Positions 33,762-43,183 are shown, counted from the first letter of the stretch. The stretch is 64,000 bases of DNA from Rhizobium sp. L51/94 (GCF_019355555.1 NZ_CP072144.1:62001-126000); one strand, 5' to 3'. The notes: generated from the letters alone by a model not told the origin. Translations and numbers: made by a program.

Positions 33762-35309
33762 CTACCCCTCGACAATCTCGAACCTGTCCGGTGGCGAGGC
33801 GGCCATTTCGGCCCAGTCTAGCTCCTGCTCGAGGGCGTGGAAGACGTCGTCGTCGATGGAGCCGGTGCGGCGGAGTTCGGCGAGTTTGACGCGTTTGGCC
33901 TTGATGGAGCGACGCCGGAGGCTGTCGAGTTCGCTTTTTTCGCGCGGGTGGATGCCGTTGGCGGTGAGCTTGCGGTCGCCCTCGTAGATCGCCCGGAGCG
34001 TTCGCACCTCGCCTGTTTCCTCCAGCGTGTCGAGGTCGGCAAGGGCGGTGTCGAGCAGCGTCATGCGAGCATTCGTGATGCCCTCGCGCATGGAGTCGTC
34101 GTTGCCGAATTTCAGGATGCGGATGAGCGGCCCGAGCGTCAGCCCCTGGAGTATCAGGGTGCCGAGGACGACCGTCAGGGCGGCGAAGACGATGAGATCG
34201 CGGGACGGGAAATCCGCCGGAAGAGCAATCGCCGTTGCCAGCGTCAGCAAGCCGCGCATGCCGCACCAGCCCGCGACCAGGCTCATGCCGACGGTCGGCG
34301 GCTCCTCGGAGACCAGCTTGCGACGTGCCAGATAATTGATCACGCGGTTATAAAGCATCACCCATCCGAGCCGGACCAGAACGACCACAAGCAGGATGGC
34401 GCCACCGAAGGCAAAGGCGAATTCAATGTTTTTCGGGTAAAGCTGCTGGATCGTCTCGCGCGCCTGCATGCCCATCAGCAGGAAGGCGAGCACGTTGAAC
34501 ATGAAGATCGTCGCCTCCCAGACCGAATAGGAATGGATGCGATTTCGCGCCGTCTGGCGTTCCGGCATGTAGCGGGCGATCACCATGGCGTAGGCAACGA
34601 TGGCGAGCACCGCCGACAGATGCAGGCGCTCGGCAATCACCCAAGTGCCGAACGTGGCGACGAATTCGAACAGCGAGCCGCCCAGCGTGCCTGCGAGCCG
34701 CGGCGCAATGAAGATGTAGAGAAATCCAAGCGCTATGCCGAGCACCAGGCCTCCGGGGGCTGCCAGCGCCAGTTCCGGGATGACGACGGACGCAGAATTT
34801 CCGCCTGTGGAAAACGCCACGGCAGCGCCGAAGATCAGCAGCGCCACGGCATCGTTGAGCAGGCTCTCGCCTTTCAAAACCGCAAATGTTCGGCGGGGCA
34901 ATGCGAACCGGCTGAGCATCGCGCTTGCCGCCGCAGCATCCGGCGGCGCGACGATGGCTCCGAGCGCAATGGCAGCGGCAACAGGCAGCCCGGCAAAGGT
35001 AACGCCGACGAAGGCGACGGCTGCCGTCGTCAGGATGACAGCGATGGCGGCAAGCGAAATCAGCGGCACCCAGTTTTCACGCAGCGCTCTCGGCGGCAGG
35101 TCGTAGGCGGCATCGAACAGGGCCGGCGCGATGAAGATGGCGAGCGCCAGCTGCGGATCGATCGAGATCGTCGGCGCCCAGGGAAGGGTCGCCACCAGCA
35201 GGCCGGCGACAGCCAGCATCGTCGGATAGGGAATCATCAGCCGGCGCGATGGCTGCAGGAATACGATTGCCACCAGCAGCAGCGTCAGCAGGCTCTCGAA
35301 AAACGCCAT
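33762..35309 (-). CDS. Na+/H+ antiporter (CPA1/NhaP family)
   Basis: A 515-residue membrane protein with about 12 helices and a cytoplasmic C-terminal tail. The ion-binding region reads ALFDAAYDLP, ALGAIVAPPDAAAASAML (the conserved P-x-DA) and LLNDAVALLIFGAAVA (the ND motif). These mark the CPA1 family of Na+(K+)/H+ exchangers, used for pH and salt homeostasis. No operon partner. Confidence 0.92.
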   Translation of the reverse strand: MAFFESLLTLLLVAIVFLQPSRRLMIPYPTMLAVAGLLVATLPWAPTISIDPQLALAIFIAPALFDAAYDLPPRALRENWVPLISLAAIAVILTTAAVAFVGVTFAGLPVAAAIALGAIVAPPDAAAASAMLSRFALPRRTFAVLKGESLLNDAVALLIFGAAVAFSTGGNSASVVIPELALAAPGGLVLGIALGFLYIFIAPRLAGTLGGSLFEFVATFGTWVIAERLHLSAVLAIVAYAMVIARYMPERQTARNRIHSYSVWEATIFMFNVLAFLLMGMQARETIQQLYPKNIEFAFAFGGAILLVVVLVRLGWVMLYNRVINYLARRKLVSEEPPTVGMSLVAGWCGMRGLLTLATAIALPADFPSRDLIVFAALTVVLGTLILQGLTLGPLIRILKFGNDDSMREGITNARMTLLDTALADLDTLEETGEVRTLRAIYEGDRKLTANGIHPREKSELDSLRRRSIKAKRVKLAELRRTGSIDDDVFHALEQELDWAEMAASPPDRFEIVEG

Positions 35310-35396
35310 GGTCTAAATTTCTCCAATCGCGCTATCTTGGTCGAAAGCAGCATTCGGCAAGCGCCAGGCTGGAGAAATCGTCGGGAGACGTTGGAT

Positions 35397-35804
35397 CTAA
35401 GAGGGCTGCCCGTCGCCCGGACCCTCGGCGAGCTCTTCCAGGATCGGGCAATCCGGACGGTCGTTGCCGTGGCAGGCGTGCACCAGGGTTTCGAGGGTGC
35501 GGCGCAGCTCGCTCAATTCGCGGATCTTCCGGTCGATCTCGCTGAGCTTGGCGCTGGCGATCTGGCGCACGTCGGCACTGGCGCGGTCGCGATCCCCATA
35601 GAGCGCCAGCAGCTGGCGGCATTCCTCGACGGAGAAGCCGAGGCCCCGGGAGCGCTGCAGGAAGCGCAGCTTGTGGATGTCGGCCTCGCGGTAGTCGCGA
35701 TAACCGTTGCTGCTGCGGTCGGGGCTGACAAGGCCGATCTCCTCGTAGTAGCGAATGGTCTTTGCCGGCAGGCCCGACCGGTCCGATGCATCGCCGATGT
35801 TCAT
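35397..35804 (-). CDS. cueR: Cu(I)-responsive MerR-family regulator
   Basis: A 135-residue MerR-type activator. The N-terminal HTH is MNIGDASDRSGLPAKTIRYY. The C-terminal metal loop CHGNDRPDC has the two cysteines seven residues apart that bind Cu(I) in CueR. Its ATG overlaps the copA stop by 4 nt, so regulator and pump are one operon with the pump first. The promoter upstream of copA carries a matching operator, giving a self-amplifying copper response. Confidence 0.93.
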   Translation of the reverse strand: MNIGDASDRSGLPAKTIRYYEEIGLVSPDRSSNGYRDYREADIHKLRFLQRSRGLGFSVEECRQLLALYGDRDRASADVRQIASAKLSEIDRKIRELSELRRTLETLVHACHGNDRPDCPILEELAEGPGDGQPS

Positions 35805-38314
35805 GTCGCCTCCTGAAGCTTTTCGTGGCGCAGCCGGAGGGCATTGGCGATCACCGAGACGGAAGACAGGCTCATGGCCGCTGCCGCGATCATCGGCGAC
35901 AGCAGCAGGCCGAACACCGGATAGAGACTGCCTGCGGCCAGCGGAATGCCGAGCGCATTGTAGCCGAAGGCGAAGATCAGGTTCTGGCGGATGTTGCGGA
36001 TCGTCGCCTGCGACAGGCGTCGGCCCCTGAGGATGCCGCCAAGATCGCCCTTCACCAGCGTGATGCCGGCGCTCTCCATCGCCACATCTGCGCCGGTGCC
36101 CATGGCAATGCCGACATCGGCTGCGGCCAGCGCCGGCGCATCGTTGATACCGTCGCCCGCCATCGCCACCCGGGCGCCTGCGGAATGCAGCGCATCGACC
36201 AGCGCCTTCTTGCCCTCCGGCAACAGCCCGGCATGAACCTCGTCGATGCCCAACTGCCGGGCGACCGCCTCGGCCGTCGCCGCCGCATCACCCGTCGCCA
36301 TGATGATTTTCAGGCCGCTCCGGTGCAGGGCAGCAATCGCTGCTCCGGCCGTCGGCTTCATCCGGTCGGCCACAGCGAGCAGGCCGGCGAGCTTGCCGTC
36401 GATGGCGAGGAAAACCACAGTCCTGCCGTCGCGGCGCAGGCTCTCTGCCCGGTCGCGGAGCGGTGCCGGATCGGCGCCCAGCGCCTCCATCATAGCCCCA
36501 TTGCCGAGGCCAGCGGATGTTGCCTCGATGATGCCGCCAATGCCCATGCCTGTTGTCGCCTTGAAGTCGGCAACGGCGGCCGCAGCGATGCCCCGTCGCT
36601 TCGCGGCCTCGAGGATGGCTGCTGCCAGTGGATGCTCGGAGCCCTGTTCGAGACCGGCAGCGAGCTGCAACAGCCGGTCCTCCGTCATACCCTCGACGGC
36701 GATGATATCCGTGAGCTCGGGCTTGCCCTCGGTCAGTGTGCCCGTCTTGTCGATCACCAGCGTATCGACGCCGGCAAAGCGCTCCAGCGCTTCGGCATCA
36801 CGGATGAGCACCCCCTCGCGCGCGCCACGGCCGGTGGCGATCATCACCGACATCGGCGTCGCCAGACCCAGAGCGCAAGGGCAGGCGATGATCAGTACCG
36901 CAACCGCCGCCATCAGCGCATGGGCAAGCCGAGGTTCCGGTCCGACCGTCATCCAGATGCCGAAGGTGAAAAAAGCGGCCAGTACGACAGTCGGCACAAA
37001 GACCGCCGAGACCCGATCGACCATGCCCTGCACCGGCGCTCGCGTGCGCTGCGCCAGCGCCACCATGCCGACGATGCGCGACAGCGTCGTATCGGCGCCG
37101 ATCTTCTCGGCCACCATCACCATGGTGCCGTTACCGTTGATGGTGCCGCCGGTGAGCATTGCGCCAACCTGCTTTTCGACGGGCAGGGCCTCGCCCGAGA
37201 TCATTGATTCATCGACCGTCGAGCTGCCTTCGGCAACCGTGCCATCGACCGGCACCCGTTCGCCGGGACGCAGCCGCAGGCGATCACCGAGGCGCACCAG
37301 ATCGAGCGCCACCGTCTGGTCCGTGCCATCTGGCCCGACCCGCTGTGCCGTGTCAGGCGCGAGGGCCATCAGGGCGCGGATGGCAGAGCCGGTCTGTTCG
37401 CGTGCCTTGAGTTCGAGCACCTGGCCGACAAACACCAGCGCCACGACGACGGCCGCAGCCTCGAAATAGACCGGCACGCCGGTGCCATGGGCCGTCATGG
37501 CCATCGGAAAAAGATCGGGCGCCAGCAGGGCGACGACGCTATAGAGATAAGCGGCGCCGACGCCGAGACCGATCAGGGTCCACATGTTCGGGCTGCGGTT
37601 GAGCACCGAATTCCAGGCCCGGCGGAAAAAGGGCAGGGCAGCCCAGACCACCACCGGCGTTGCCAGCAGAAGCTCGATCCAGCCAGTCAGGCGCTCGCCG
37701 ATCAGGGTGTCGAAAGGCAGGCCGACCATCGGCCCCATACCGAGAACAAGTAATGGCACAGCAAGGACCACACTCACAAAGAGCCGGCGCATGAAGTCGG
37801 CAAGCTCCGGGTTCGGGCCTTCGTCTGCGGCCGGAACGCCCATCGGCTCCAGCGCCATGCCGCATTTCGGGCAATCGCCGGGCTTGTCGCTGACGATTTC
37901 GGGGTGCATCGGGCAGGTGTACTGGGTGCCCGCAGGCATTGCCGAAGCGGCAGGGGCCGCTCCATCGACATAGGCTGCCGGGTTGGCTTCGAACTTCGCC
38001 TGGCAACCGGCCGAGCAGAAATAGTGTTTCGCGCCCTCGTGCCGCAGGAAATGCGCCGCCGTCGCCCGGTCGACAGACATGCCGCAAACAGGGTCTCGGG
38101 CCGTCAGGAATGCACCCGGGTCAGCCTCGAATTTCGTCCGGCATCCGTTGCAGCAGAAATGGTATGTGCGGCCTTCGTAAGCCAGATGCGGCTTACCCGC
38201 ATCGGGATCGACGATCATGCCGCAGACGGGATCGCGGGTGACGGGCTGCATGCCATTGCCGGAGGCATGGGAGTGACCATGATGCGCGTCGTGATGGTGG
38301 GCGTTCGATGCCAT
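35801..38314 (-). CDS. copA: Copper-exporting P1B-type ATPase with N-terminal His-rich and YHS domains
   Basis: An 837-residue heavy-metal P-type ATPase. In place of the usual HMA domains, it starts with a His-rich stretch (HHHDAHHGHSH), two YHS-like domains (each DPVCGM...) and a YTCPMHPEIVSDKPGDCPKC metal-binding domain. The core has the CPC ion motif (IACPCALGLATP), DKTGTLTEG phosphorylation site, the HP pair (SEHPLAAA) and GDGINDAPAL. It exports Cu(I). The start is at the ATG with TTGGAGTACTGCC in front; a longer frame exists but begins inside the promoter region. Confidence 0.95.
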   Translation of the reverse strand: MASNAHHHDAHHGHSHASGNGMQPVTRDPVCGMIVDPDAGKPHLAYEGRTYHFCCNGCRTKFEADPGAFLTARDPVCGMSVDRATAAHFLRHEGAKHYFCSAGCQAKFEANPAAYVDGAAPAASAMPAGTQYTCPMHPEIVSDKPGDCPKCGMALEPMGVPAADEGPNPELADFMRRLFVSVVLAVPLLVLGMGPMVGLPFDTLIGERLTGWIELLLATPVVVWAALPFFRRAWNSVLNRSPNMWTLIGLGVGAAYLYSVVALLAPDLFPMAMTAHGTGVPVYFEAAAVVVALVFVGQVLELKAREQTGSAIRALMALAPDTAQRVGPDGTDQTVALDLVRLGDRLRLRPGERVPVDGTVAEGSSTVDESMISGEALPVEKQVGAMLTGGTINGNGTMVMVAEKIGADTTLSRIVGMVALAQRTRAPVQGMVDRVSAVFVPTVVLAAFFTFGIWMTVGPEPRLAHALMAAVAVLIIACPCALGLATPMSVMIATGRGAREGVLIRDAEALERFAGVDTLVIDKTGTLTEGKPELTDIIAVEGMTEDRLLQLAAGLEQGSEHPLAAAILEAAKRRGIAAAAVADFKATTGMGIGGIIEATSAGLGNGAMMEALGADPAPLRDRAESLRRDGRTVVFLAIDGKLAGLLAVADRMKPTAGAAIAALHRSGLKIIMATGDAAATAEAVARQLGIDEVHAGLLPEGKKALVDALHSAGARVAMAGDGINDAPALAAADVGIAMGTGADVAMESAGITLVKGDLGGILRGRRLSQATIRNIRQNLIFAFGYNALGIPLAAGSLYPVFGLLLSPMIAAAAMSLSSVSVIANALRLRHEKLQEAT

Positions 38315-38345
38315 GGCAGTACTCCAAACCCCGTTGAGGTTTCGC

Positions 38346-38376
38346 TTTATGAACCTTCCAGCGACTGGAGGGTCAA
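38346..38376 (-). promoter_or_regulatory. CueR-type promoter/operator of copA-cueR
   Basis: On the minus strand, TTGACC (38371..38376) and CATAAA (38346..38351) are separated by 19 bp, the over-long spacing that MerR-family activators need. The spacer contains the dyad ACCTTCC-N7-GGAGGGT (38353..38373), matching the CueR box ACCTTCC-N7-GGAAGGT with one mismatch. It lies 32 bp before the copA start. Confidence 0.88.
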
Positions 38377-38462
38377 GCAGTTTCTTTGCATTGGACAAAC
38401 GAGACCGGCAACTACCTGGAAGCCAGCTCGTGTGTTAGCTTCAGGCAATCGACACGTGCGAA

Positions 38463-39569
38463 ATGATTCCAATGCGATATGAGCTTTCTGCGGCACAGAT
38501 GTCCGCCCTCCTTCCGGCCATCATTCATGCCGAAGACCGGTTGGCCCGGCTGGACGAACGGGTGCTGCGCCACGCCATCGGCGACGGATTTCGCGAGCGC
38601 GGCCATTTCTTCGATGCCGTCGCGGCTCTCTGGGTTGGCGGTGAACTGGTGCATGTCGAGGATCTCGTGCTGCACGACGCCCATATGGATGCCCGCACGC
38701 CGACCCATGAACTGACCATCGCCCACGCGCTGCTCCGCACGCGGCGCCGGCTGTGGCAGGCGGAGCCCGGCTGGGGGCTCGATCCAGCCGGCATTGCAGC
38801 CTTGCGCGGATCGGGCGAGACGGGCGGCAGCGAAGCTTCGACTGCGACCGCCGATCCCGAGTCGGAGACCGGGGCCGAAGATGCCTTCAGCCTGGAGATG
38901 GCAGCGATCGATGCGGTGCTGGCCCGCTCGGACCGGCTTCTGGAGGAGACCAAAGGCCGCGCGCCGGAAACCAAGGCAGCCGTAGATCACGATCCGCTGG
39001 GCCTGATCCACGACGATGAATGGGATGAAAGCGAGCGCCTGCGCGAATGGCGTTCCGTGATCGGTGATGCAGACGGGATGCCGCCTGCACTGGGCGCAGC
39101 GGTGCTTTACGATGCCTGGGAACGCCTTGAGCCGCTGCGTCGGCAGCACTGGCTTGGGGGGCTTCTGACGGCCAGCTATCTCCGGTCGCGCGGCAAGGTG
39201 ACCTCCCACCTGTTCTGCCTCAATGTCGGGATGAAGGCCATCCGCTTCGAGCGACGGCGCGCACCCGACCGCCTCACGCGGCTGACCGCTTTTCTCGAGG
39301 CGATGGCGGAGGCGGCCGAGGCGGGGCTGAAGGAACTGGACCGGCTGACGCTGGCAAGGACGCAGATGGAACGACGGCTCAAGGATCGCCGCTCCAACAG
39401 CAGCCTGCCGGCAACCATCGACCTCGTACTGTCGCGACCGATCGTCTCAGCCGGCATGGTCGCCCGCCATGCCGGTATTACCCCGCGCGGCGCCCTCAAC
39501 CTTGTCGCCGATCTCGGCATCCGCGAAATGACCGGGCGCGGGCGCTACCGAGGCTGGGGCGTGCTTTGA
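38463..39569 (+). CDS. RHE_PE00001 family protein (DUF1612/HTH type)
   Basis: A 368-residue protein recognised as the RHE_PE00001 family of Rhizobiales, often found on plasmids. The N-terminal region runs from RYELSAAQMSALLPAIIHAE to VHVEDLVLHDA. A variable acidic linker follows at about 120-190. The C-terminal third has HTH-like SRPIVSAGMVARHAGITPRG and ends TGRGRYRGWGVL. The function is unknown; DNA binding is inferred from the C-terminal helices. Family presence may mark DNA that has moved between replicons. Confidence 0.75.
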   Translation: MIPMRYELSAAQMSALLPAIIHAEDRLARLDERVLRHAIGDGFRERGHFFDAVAALWVGGELVHVEDLVLHDAHMDARTPTHELTIAHALLRTRRRLWQAEPGWGLDPAGIAALRGSGETGGSEASTATADPESETGAEDAFSLEMAAIDAVLARSDRLLEETKGRAPETKAAVDHDPLGLIHDDEWDESERLREWRSVIGDADGMPPALGAAVLYDAWERLEPLRRQHWLGGLLTASYLRSRGKVTSHLFCLNVGMKAIRFERRRAPDRLTRLTAFLEAMAEAAEAGLKELDRLTLARTQMERRLKDRRSNSSLPATIDLVLSRPIVSAGMVARHAGITPRGALNLVADLGIREMTGRGRYRGWGVL

Positions 39570-39576
39570 GCGGAGG

Positions 39577-40806
39577 TCAAGGCCTGATCAGCCGTCCGCG
39601 CGGCCGCTCGAAAGTCTTGCGGCCGCCTTTCCAGCCAGCCAGTACCGGCCTGATTTCGCGAACGATCTCAGCCGGATCGTTACCATCGATGAGGATCATG
39701 TCGGCCGGCGCGCCGATTTTTATATGACGCTCCCGCCCCATCAACCGCGCAGCGCCGTCGGTGACCATTGCAAAGACGCCCAGCATGTCCGCATCGAGCG
39801 AAACCTGCGCCACATTGGCGTAGAGATTGGCCATACGGATCAGCGACGCATCGCCATAGGGGGTGAAAGGGTTCATGACATTGTTGGTGGCGATCGATGT
39901 CACCACGCCGAGCGTTGACAGATCCAGCGCCGGGGCGACGCCGCGCGGCACCAGATGATCCCGGTCGCGGCCGGTCAGGAAGAGGTCTGTTGACGGCAGC
40001 ACCGTCACTGCCACACCGGCGTCGGCTAGCCGGCTACCGATCTCGGAAACCGCCTGCGGCGGCATTGCCGAAAGCTTGGTCACATGGCCGACCGAGACCC
40101 GCCCACTGTAACCGCGCGCCATCGTCTCTGAAATCACCGAGGGAAGGTTGGAGTTCTCCGGGTCCAGATCGAAATCGAGGTGGAAGTCCACCGCTGTGCC
40201 GAAACGCTCCGCGAGATCGAAGATACGGCGGATATGCTCCGTGGGGTCGGGATCGGTGTAGGGACAGCCACCGACCAGATCAGCGCCGTCGGCAAGCGCC
40301 TGCGCCAGCATAGCCTCGGTTTCCGGCTCCTGTGTCAGCCCCTCCTGCGCAAAGGCGCAGATCTCGATATCGATGGCCCATGCATAGTCCGCTTTCAGCT
40401 GGCGGATAGCATCGAAAGAGCGAAACCCGGCGCGAGGGTCGATCTCGACAAAAGTGCGCAGAAGGGTCGTTCCCTGCAGGATAGCGCGCTCCAGCACGAT
40501 GGCTGCGCGGGCATAGACGTCCTCGACGGTAAAGCCGGCTTTCGCCCGCGCCGTTTCCCGCACTGCTTCGGCAAGCGTCCCCTCGCAGATGGTGCATCTA
40601 CCGAGGATGCCGGCCTTGTCGAGATGGATGTGGCTGTCGACGAACCCGCTGCAGAGATATCCGCCGCTGGCATTTTCGACAGGGCCTTCGAATGTGAGGG
40701 AGGGAGCGATCGCGGCGATCAGGCCGTTGGCGACACCGACGTCCACGGGCGTCGGTTCGCCGGGCAGGCGGGCATTGGCGATGACGACGTCGAGTGGCAT
40801 GGGCAT
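39577..40806 (-). CDS. Amidohydrolase (cytosine deaminase/AtzC-like)
   Basis: A 409-residue amidohydrolase-superfamily enzyme. The metal motifs are GFVDSHIHLDK, AVDFHLDFDLD, SVGHVTKL and the LPSTDLFLTGRDRDH region, as in cytosine deaminase CodA and N-isopropylammelide hydrolase AtzC. The natural substrate is probably a pyrimidine or related cyclic amine. No codB-type permease is adjacent. Convergent with the RHE_PE00001 gene, only 7 bp apart. Confidence 0.83.
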   Translation of the reverse strand: MPMPLDVVIANARLPGEPTPVDVGVANGLIAAIAPSLTFEGPVENASGGYLCSGFVDSHIHLDKAGILGRCTICEGTLAEAVRETARAKAGFTVEDVYARAAIVLERAILQGTTLLRTFVEIDPRAGFRSFDAIRQLKADYAWAIDIEICAFAQEGLTQEPETEAMLAQALADGADLVGGCPYTDPDPTEHIRRIFDLAERFGTAVDFHLDFDLDPENSNLPSVISETMARGYSGRVSVGHVTKLSAMPPQAVSEIGSRLADAGVAVTVLPSTDLFLTGRDRDHLVPRGVAPALDLSTLGVVTSIATNNVMNPFTPYGDASLIRMANLYANVAQVSLDADMLGVFAMVTDGAARLMGRERHIKIGAPADMILIDGNDPAEIVREIRPVLAGWKGGRKTFERPRGRLIRP

Positions 40807-40840
40807 CCCCGGAAAAGACTATCTCCGAGGTTTAAAGGGG

Positions 40841-40869
40841 CAGGGCGACCCCAAGCAAGGGCCGCCCTG
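40841..40869 (-). terminator. Hairpin after the zinc alcohol dehydrogenase gene
   Basis: CAGGGCG and CGCCCTG form a 7-bp stem 11 bp after the dehydrogenase stop (minus strand). The following T-tract is weak, so termination may be partial. Confidence 0.4.
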
Positions 40870-40879
40870 TGAAAATCGG

Positions 40880-42043
40880 TCAGGCATTAGGGTGGATGAC
40901 CACCTTGACGCAGCCATCTTTCTTGTCGCGGAAGGTCTTGTAGGCTTCCGGACCGTCTTCGAGGCCGATGCGATGGGTGATAATGAACGACGGATCGATC
41001 TCACCCTCGAGGATGCGCTTCATCAACGGCTCGAGATGGCGCTGGACATGAGTCTGGCCCATCTTGAAGGTGAGCGCCTTGCCGAACGCCGCACCGAGCG
41101 CAACCGGAACAGCCGCGCCGACGAAGACGCCGGGCAGCGACACCGTGCCCCCGGGACGGCAGGCCATGATTGCCTGCTGCAGTGCATAGGGCCGCTCCAT
41201 CGAAGTGAGGTCGGTCTGCAGGGTTTCCATGATTCCGCCTTCGCCATGGCTTTCCATGCCGACGGCTTCGATGACCGAATCCGGTCCCTTGCCGTTGGTC
41301 ATTTCGACGATGCGCTGCTGGAGGTTACCTGCCGCATAATCGAGCGTCTCGGCGCCTGACTGGCGAGCCAGCGCCAGGCGTTCCGGAACGGTGTCGATAG
41401 CGATAACGCGCTCGGCACCGAGCATGAAAGCCGACTTGATGGCGAACAGGCCGACCGGTCCGCAGCCGAAGACGGCAACGGTGTCACCGCGCTGGATGTT
41501 GCAGTTCTCGGCCGCCTGGTAGCCCGTCGGGAAGATATCCGACAGGAAGAGCACCTGTTCGTCGGAGAGACCTTCCGGCACCTTGATCGGCCCGACATCG
41601 GCATAGGGAACGCGGAGGTATTCGGCCTGGCCGCCCGGGAACCCGCCATAGAGATGAGAGAAGCCGAAAAGGCCGGCAGTGGCATAGCCCATCTGCTTGG
41701 CCTGTTCGGCGCCAGCAGGATTGGAGCGTTCGCAGAGCGACCACATGCCCGACTGGCACATGCGGCATTCACCGCAGCCGATGGTGAATGGCACGACGAT
41801 CCTGTCGCCCACTTTGAGCTTTTTGTTGTCCGAGCCGACTTCGACCACTTCTCCCATAGTCTCGTGGCCCATCACGTCGCCCGACTTCATGCCGGGCGCA
41901 AAGCCGCCCATGAGATGGAGATCAGAGCCGCAGATGGCGCAGCTTGTGACCTTGATGATTGCATCGCGGGAATGGAGAATTTTCGGATCCGGAACAGTGT
42001 CGCAACGGATGTCTTCTTTGCCGTGCCAGCAGAGTGCGCGCAT
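40880..42043 (-). CDS. Zinc-dependent alcohol dehydrogenase (MDR superfamily, formaldehyde-dehydrogenase-like)
   Basis: A 387-residue medium-chain dehydrogenase. The catalytic zinc site is CAICGSDLH with GHETMGEV. The structural-zinc loop has the first cysteines in GCGECRMCQSGMWSLCE. The NAD site is VFGCGPVGLFAI. This subgroup resembles the glutathione-independent formaldehyde dehydrogenase-like enzymes. The ATG chosen has AAAGGACCTCCCC in front; the longer frame upstream has no support. Confidence 0.9.
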   Translation of the reverse strand: MRALCWHGKEDIRCDTVPDPKILHSRDAIIKVTSCAICGSDLHLMGGFAPGMKSGDVMGHETMGEVVEVGSDNKKLKVGDRIVVPFTIGCGECRMCQSGMWSLCERSNPAGAEQAKQMGYATAGLFGFSHLYGGFPGGQAEYLRVPYADVGPIKVPEGLSDEQVLFLSDIFPTGYQAAENCNIQRGDTVAVFGCGPVGLFAIKSAFMLGAERVIAIDTVPERLALARQSGAETLDYAAGNLQQRIVEMTNGKGPDSVIEAVGMESHGEGGIMETLQTDLTSMERPYALQQAIMACRPGGTVSLPGVFVGAAVPVALGAAFGKALTFKMGQTHVQRHLEPLMKRILEGEIDPSFIITHRIGLEDGPEAYKTFRDKKDGCVKVVIHPNA

Positions 42044-42388
42044 GGGGAGGTCCTTTCGAAGGTTCAGGCGGTGGAGCCTGAAAATCGAACGACGACCTAT
42101 TGGATAGGTTCCCATTTTTCGAGGAAAGCTGGTCGGACAACCTCGGGCAAAAAGGTCTGTTGGGCCAAATGCCTTCAAGCCTGTATGAGAGATGTCCCAA
42201 AAATATCTGCCGAGATCGCCTCCCCAGCAGGGCCAACGGGAGACAAGCGGCATGGTTCTGGGGTAGAGTACACAATTAGCACGCGTAAAAGTGGTTAAAT
42301 GCGCTCACGTTAATCAGTCCGACATTTTAGATTGGACTTTATTAGGTCCGGATGCTAATTTTTAAACAAATTTTCAAGGAATTTCATT
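42044..42388. other. Divergent regulatory region between the zinc dehydrogenase and the ArsR-type gene
   Basis: No gene is supported in these 345 bp. The half nearest the ArsR-type gene is AT-rich and contains nested inverted repeats (AGTCC-N13-GGACT at 42316..42338 and ATTAG-N9-CTAAT at 42341..42359), good candidates for the regulator's own operator. Confidence 0.5.
42332..42360 (+). promoter_or_regulatory. Candidate promoter and operator of the ArsR-type regulator
   Basis: TTGGAC (42332..42337), a 17-nt spacer and CTAATT (42355..42360) make a plausible promoter. The inverted repeat ATTAG-N9-CTAAT overlaps its -10, so binding of the ArsR protein would block polymerase. Confidence 0.4.
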
Positions 42389-42703
42389 TTGGAAAACCCT
42401 ATCTTCGAGCAAAAGTCAACGTTCCTGAGCGCTATGGCCAACGAGCAGCGGCTGCGTGTTCTCGATATCCTGACGCGGGGCGAAATGCCGGTCGGCGCAT
42501 TGGCCGATATGATCGGGCTTAGCCAGTCGGCGCTGTCGCAGCACCTCGCGAAGCTTCGCTCGGCCCACATGGTGAAGACCCGCCGCGATGCGCAGACGGT
42601 CTACTACACCGTCAATTCGGAAAGTGTTCGCAAGGTCCTGGCGCTGCTCGAGGAAATCTTCGACGCCCCAGAGGTCAAGGCAGAGGAACTCAAGGCGGGC
42701 TGA
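42389..42703 (+). CDS. ArsR/SmtB-family transcriptional regulator
   Basis: A 104-residue winged-helix repressor. FLSAMANEQRLRVLDILTRG and the recognition helix LSQSALSQHLAKLRSA are characteristic. There are no cysteines of the classical ELCVCDL metal site, so it probably senses something other than arsenite or cadmium, or is a stress regulator. The frame starts with TTG, supported by AAGGA at 8 nt; the internal ATG at codon 16 would cut the first helix. Confidence 0.85.
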   Translation: MENPIFEQKSTFLSAMANEQRLRVLDILTRGEMPVGALADMIGLSQSALSQHLAKLRSAHMVKTRRDAQTVYYTVNSESVRKVLALLEEIFDAPEVKAEELKAG

Positions 42704-42745
42704 TTTAAAGTCGGCTGGCTTTTTCAGGTTTGCTGCAGCAAGACA

Positions 42746-43183
42746 CTAGGTCTTCAGCAGCGAGCTGATCCTGCGGATGGCCAGTTGATAGCCTTCCGTA
42801 CCGAGACCGGCAATAACGCCGTCTGCGCGGCTCGACACGAAGCTATGGTGCCGAAATTCCTCGCGCTTGTGAACATTCGAAATGTGCACTTCGATCACCA
42901 GGCCGTCAAAGGCGTTCAGCGCGTCGAGGATGGCAACTGACGTGTGGGTGAATGCGGCCGGATTGATGACGATGGCAGCCGCCTCGTCGCGGGCCGCATG
43001 GATCCAGTCGATAATCTCGTATTCCCGGTTGCTCTGCTCGAAGCGGATCGTATGGCCGAACTCCTGCGCCACCCGGTGGCAATCGGCTTCCACCATCGAC
43101 AGGGTCTCATGGCCATAGACCTCCGGCTGGCGCTTGCCGAGCAGGTTCAAGTTGGGGCCGTTCAGGACGTAGATCAGGCTCAT
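42746..43183 (-). CDS. aroQ: Type II 3-dehydroquinate dehydratase
   Basis: A 145-residue type II dehydroquinase, the standard length. It dehydrates 3-dehydroquinate to 3-dehydroshikimate in the shikimate pathway. Motifs are VLNGPNLNLLGKRQPEVYG, the active-site NPAAFTHTSVAI and EVHISNVHKREEFRHHS. The start is the ATG after GAGAAATTACC. No accB or accC follows, although aroQ-accBC is a common order elsewhere. Confidence 0.95.
   Translation of the reverse strand: MSLIYVLNGPNLNLLGKRQPEVYGHETLSMVEADCHRVAQEFGHTIRFEQSNREYEIIDWIHAARDEAAAIVINPAAFTHTSVAILDALNAFDGLVIEVHISNVHKREEFRHHSFVSSRADGVIAGLGTEGYQLAIRRISSLLKT

Noticed and set aside
33837..35816. 659-codon plus-strand ORF opposite the Na+/H+ antiporter and cueR
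   Set aside because: Low-complexity Arg/Gln/Asp/Glu-rich translation with no motif, spanning two real genes on the other strand.
35762..37207. 481-codon plus-strand ORF opposite copA
   Set aside because: Arg/His/Gln-rich shadow of the copper ATPase; no ribosome site and no family resemblance.
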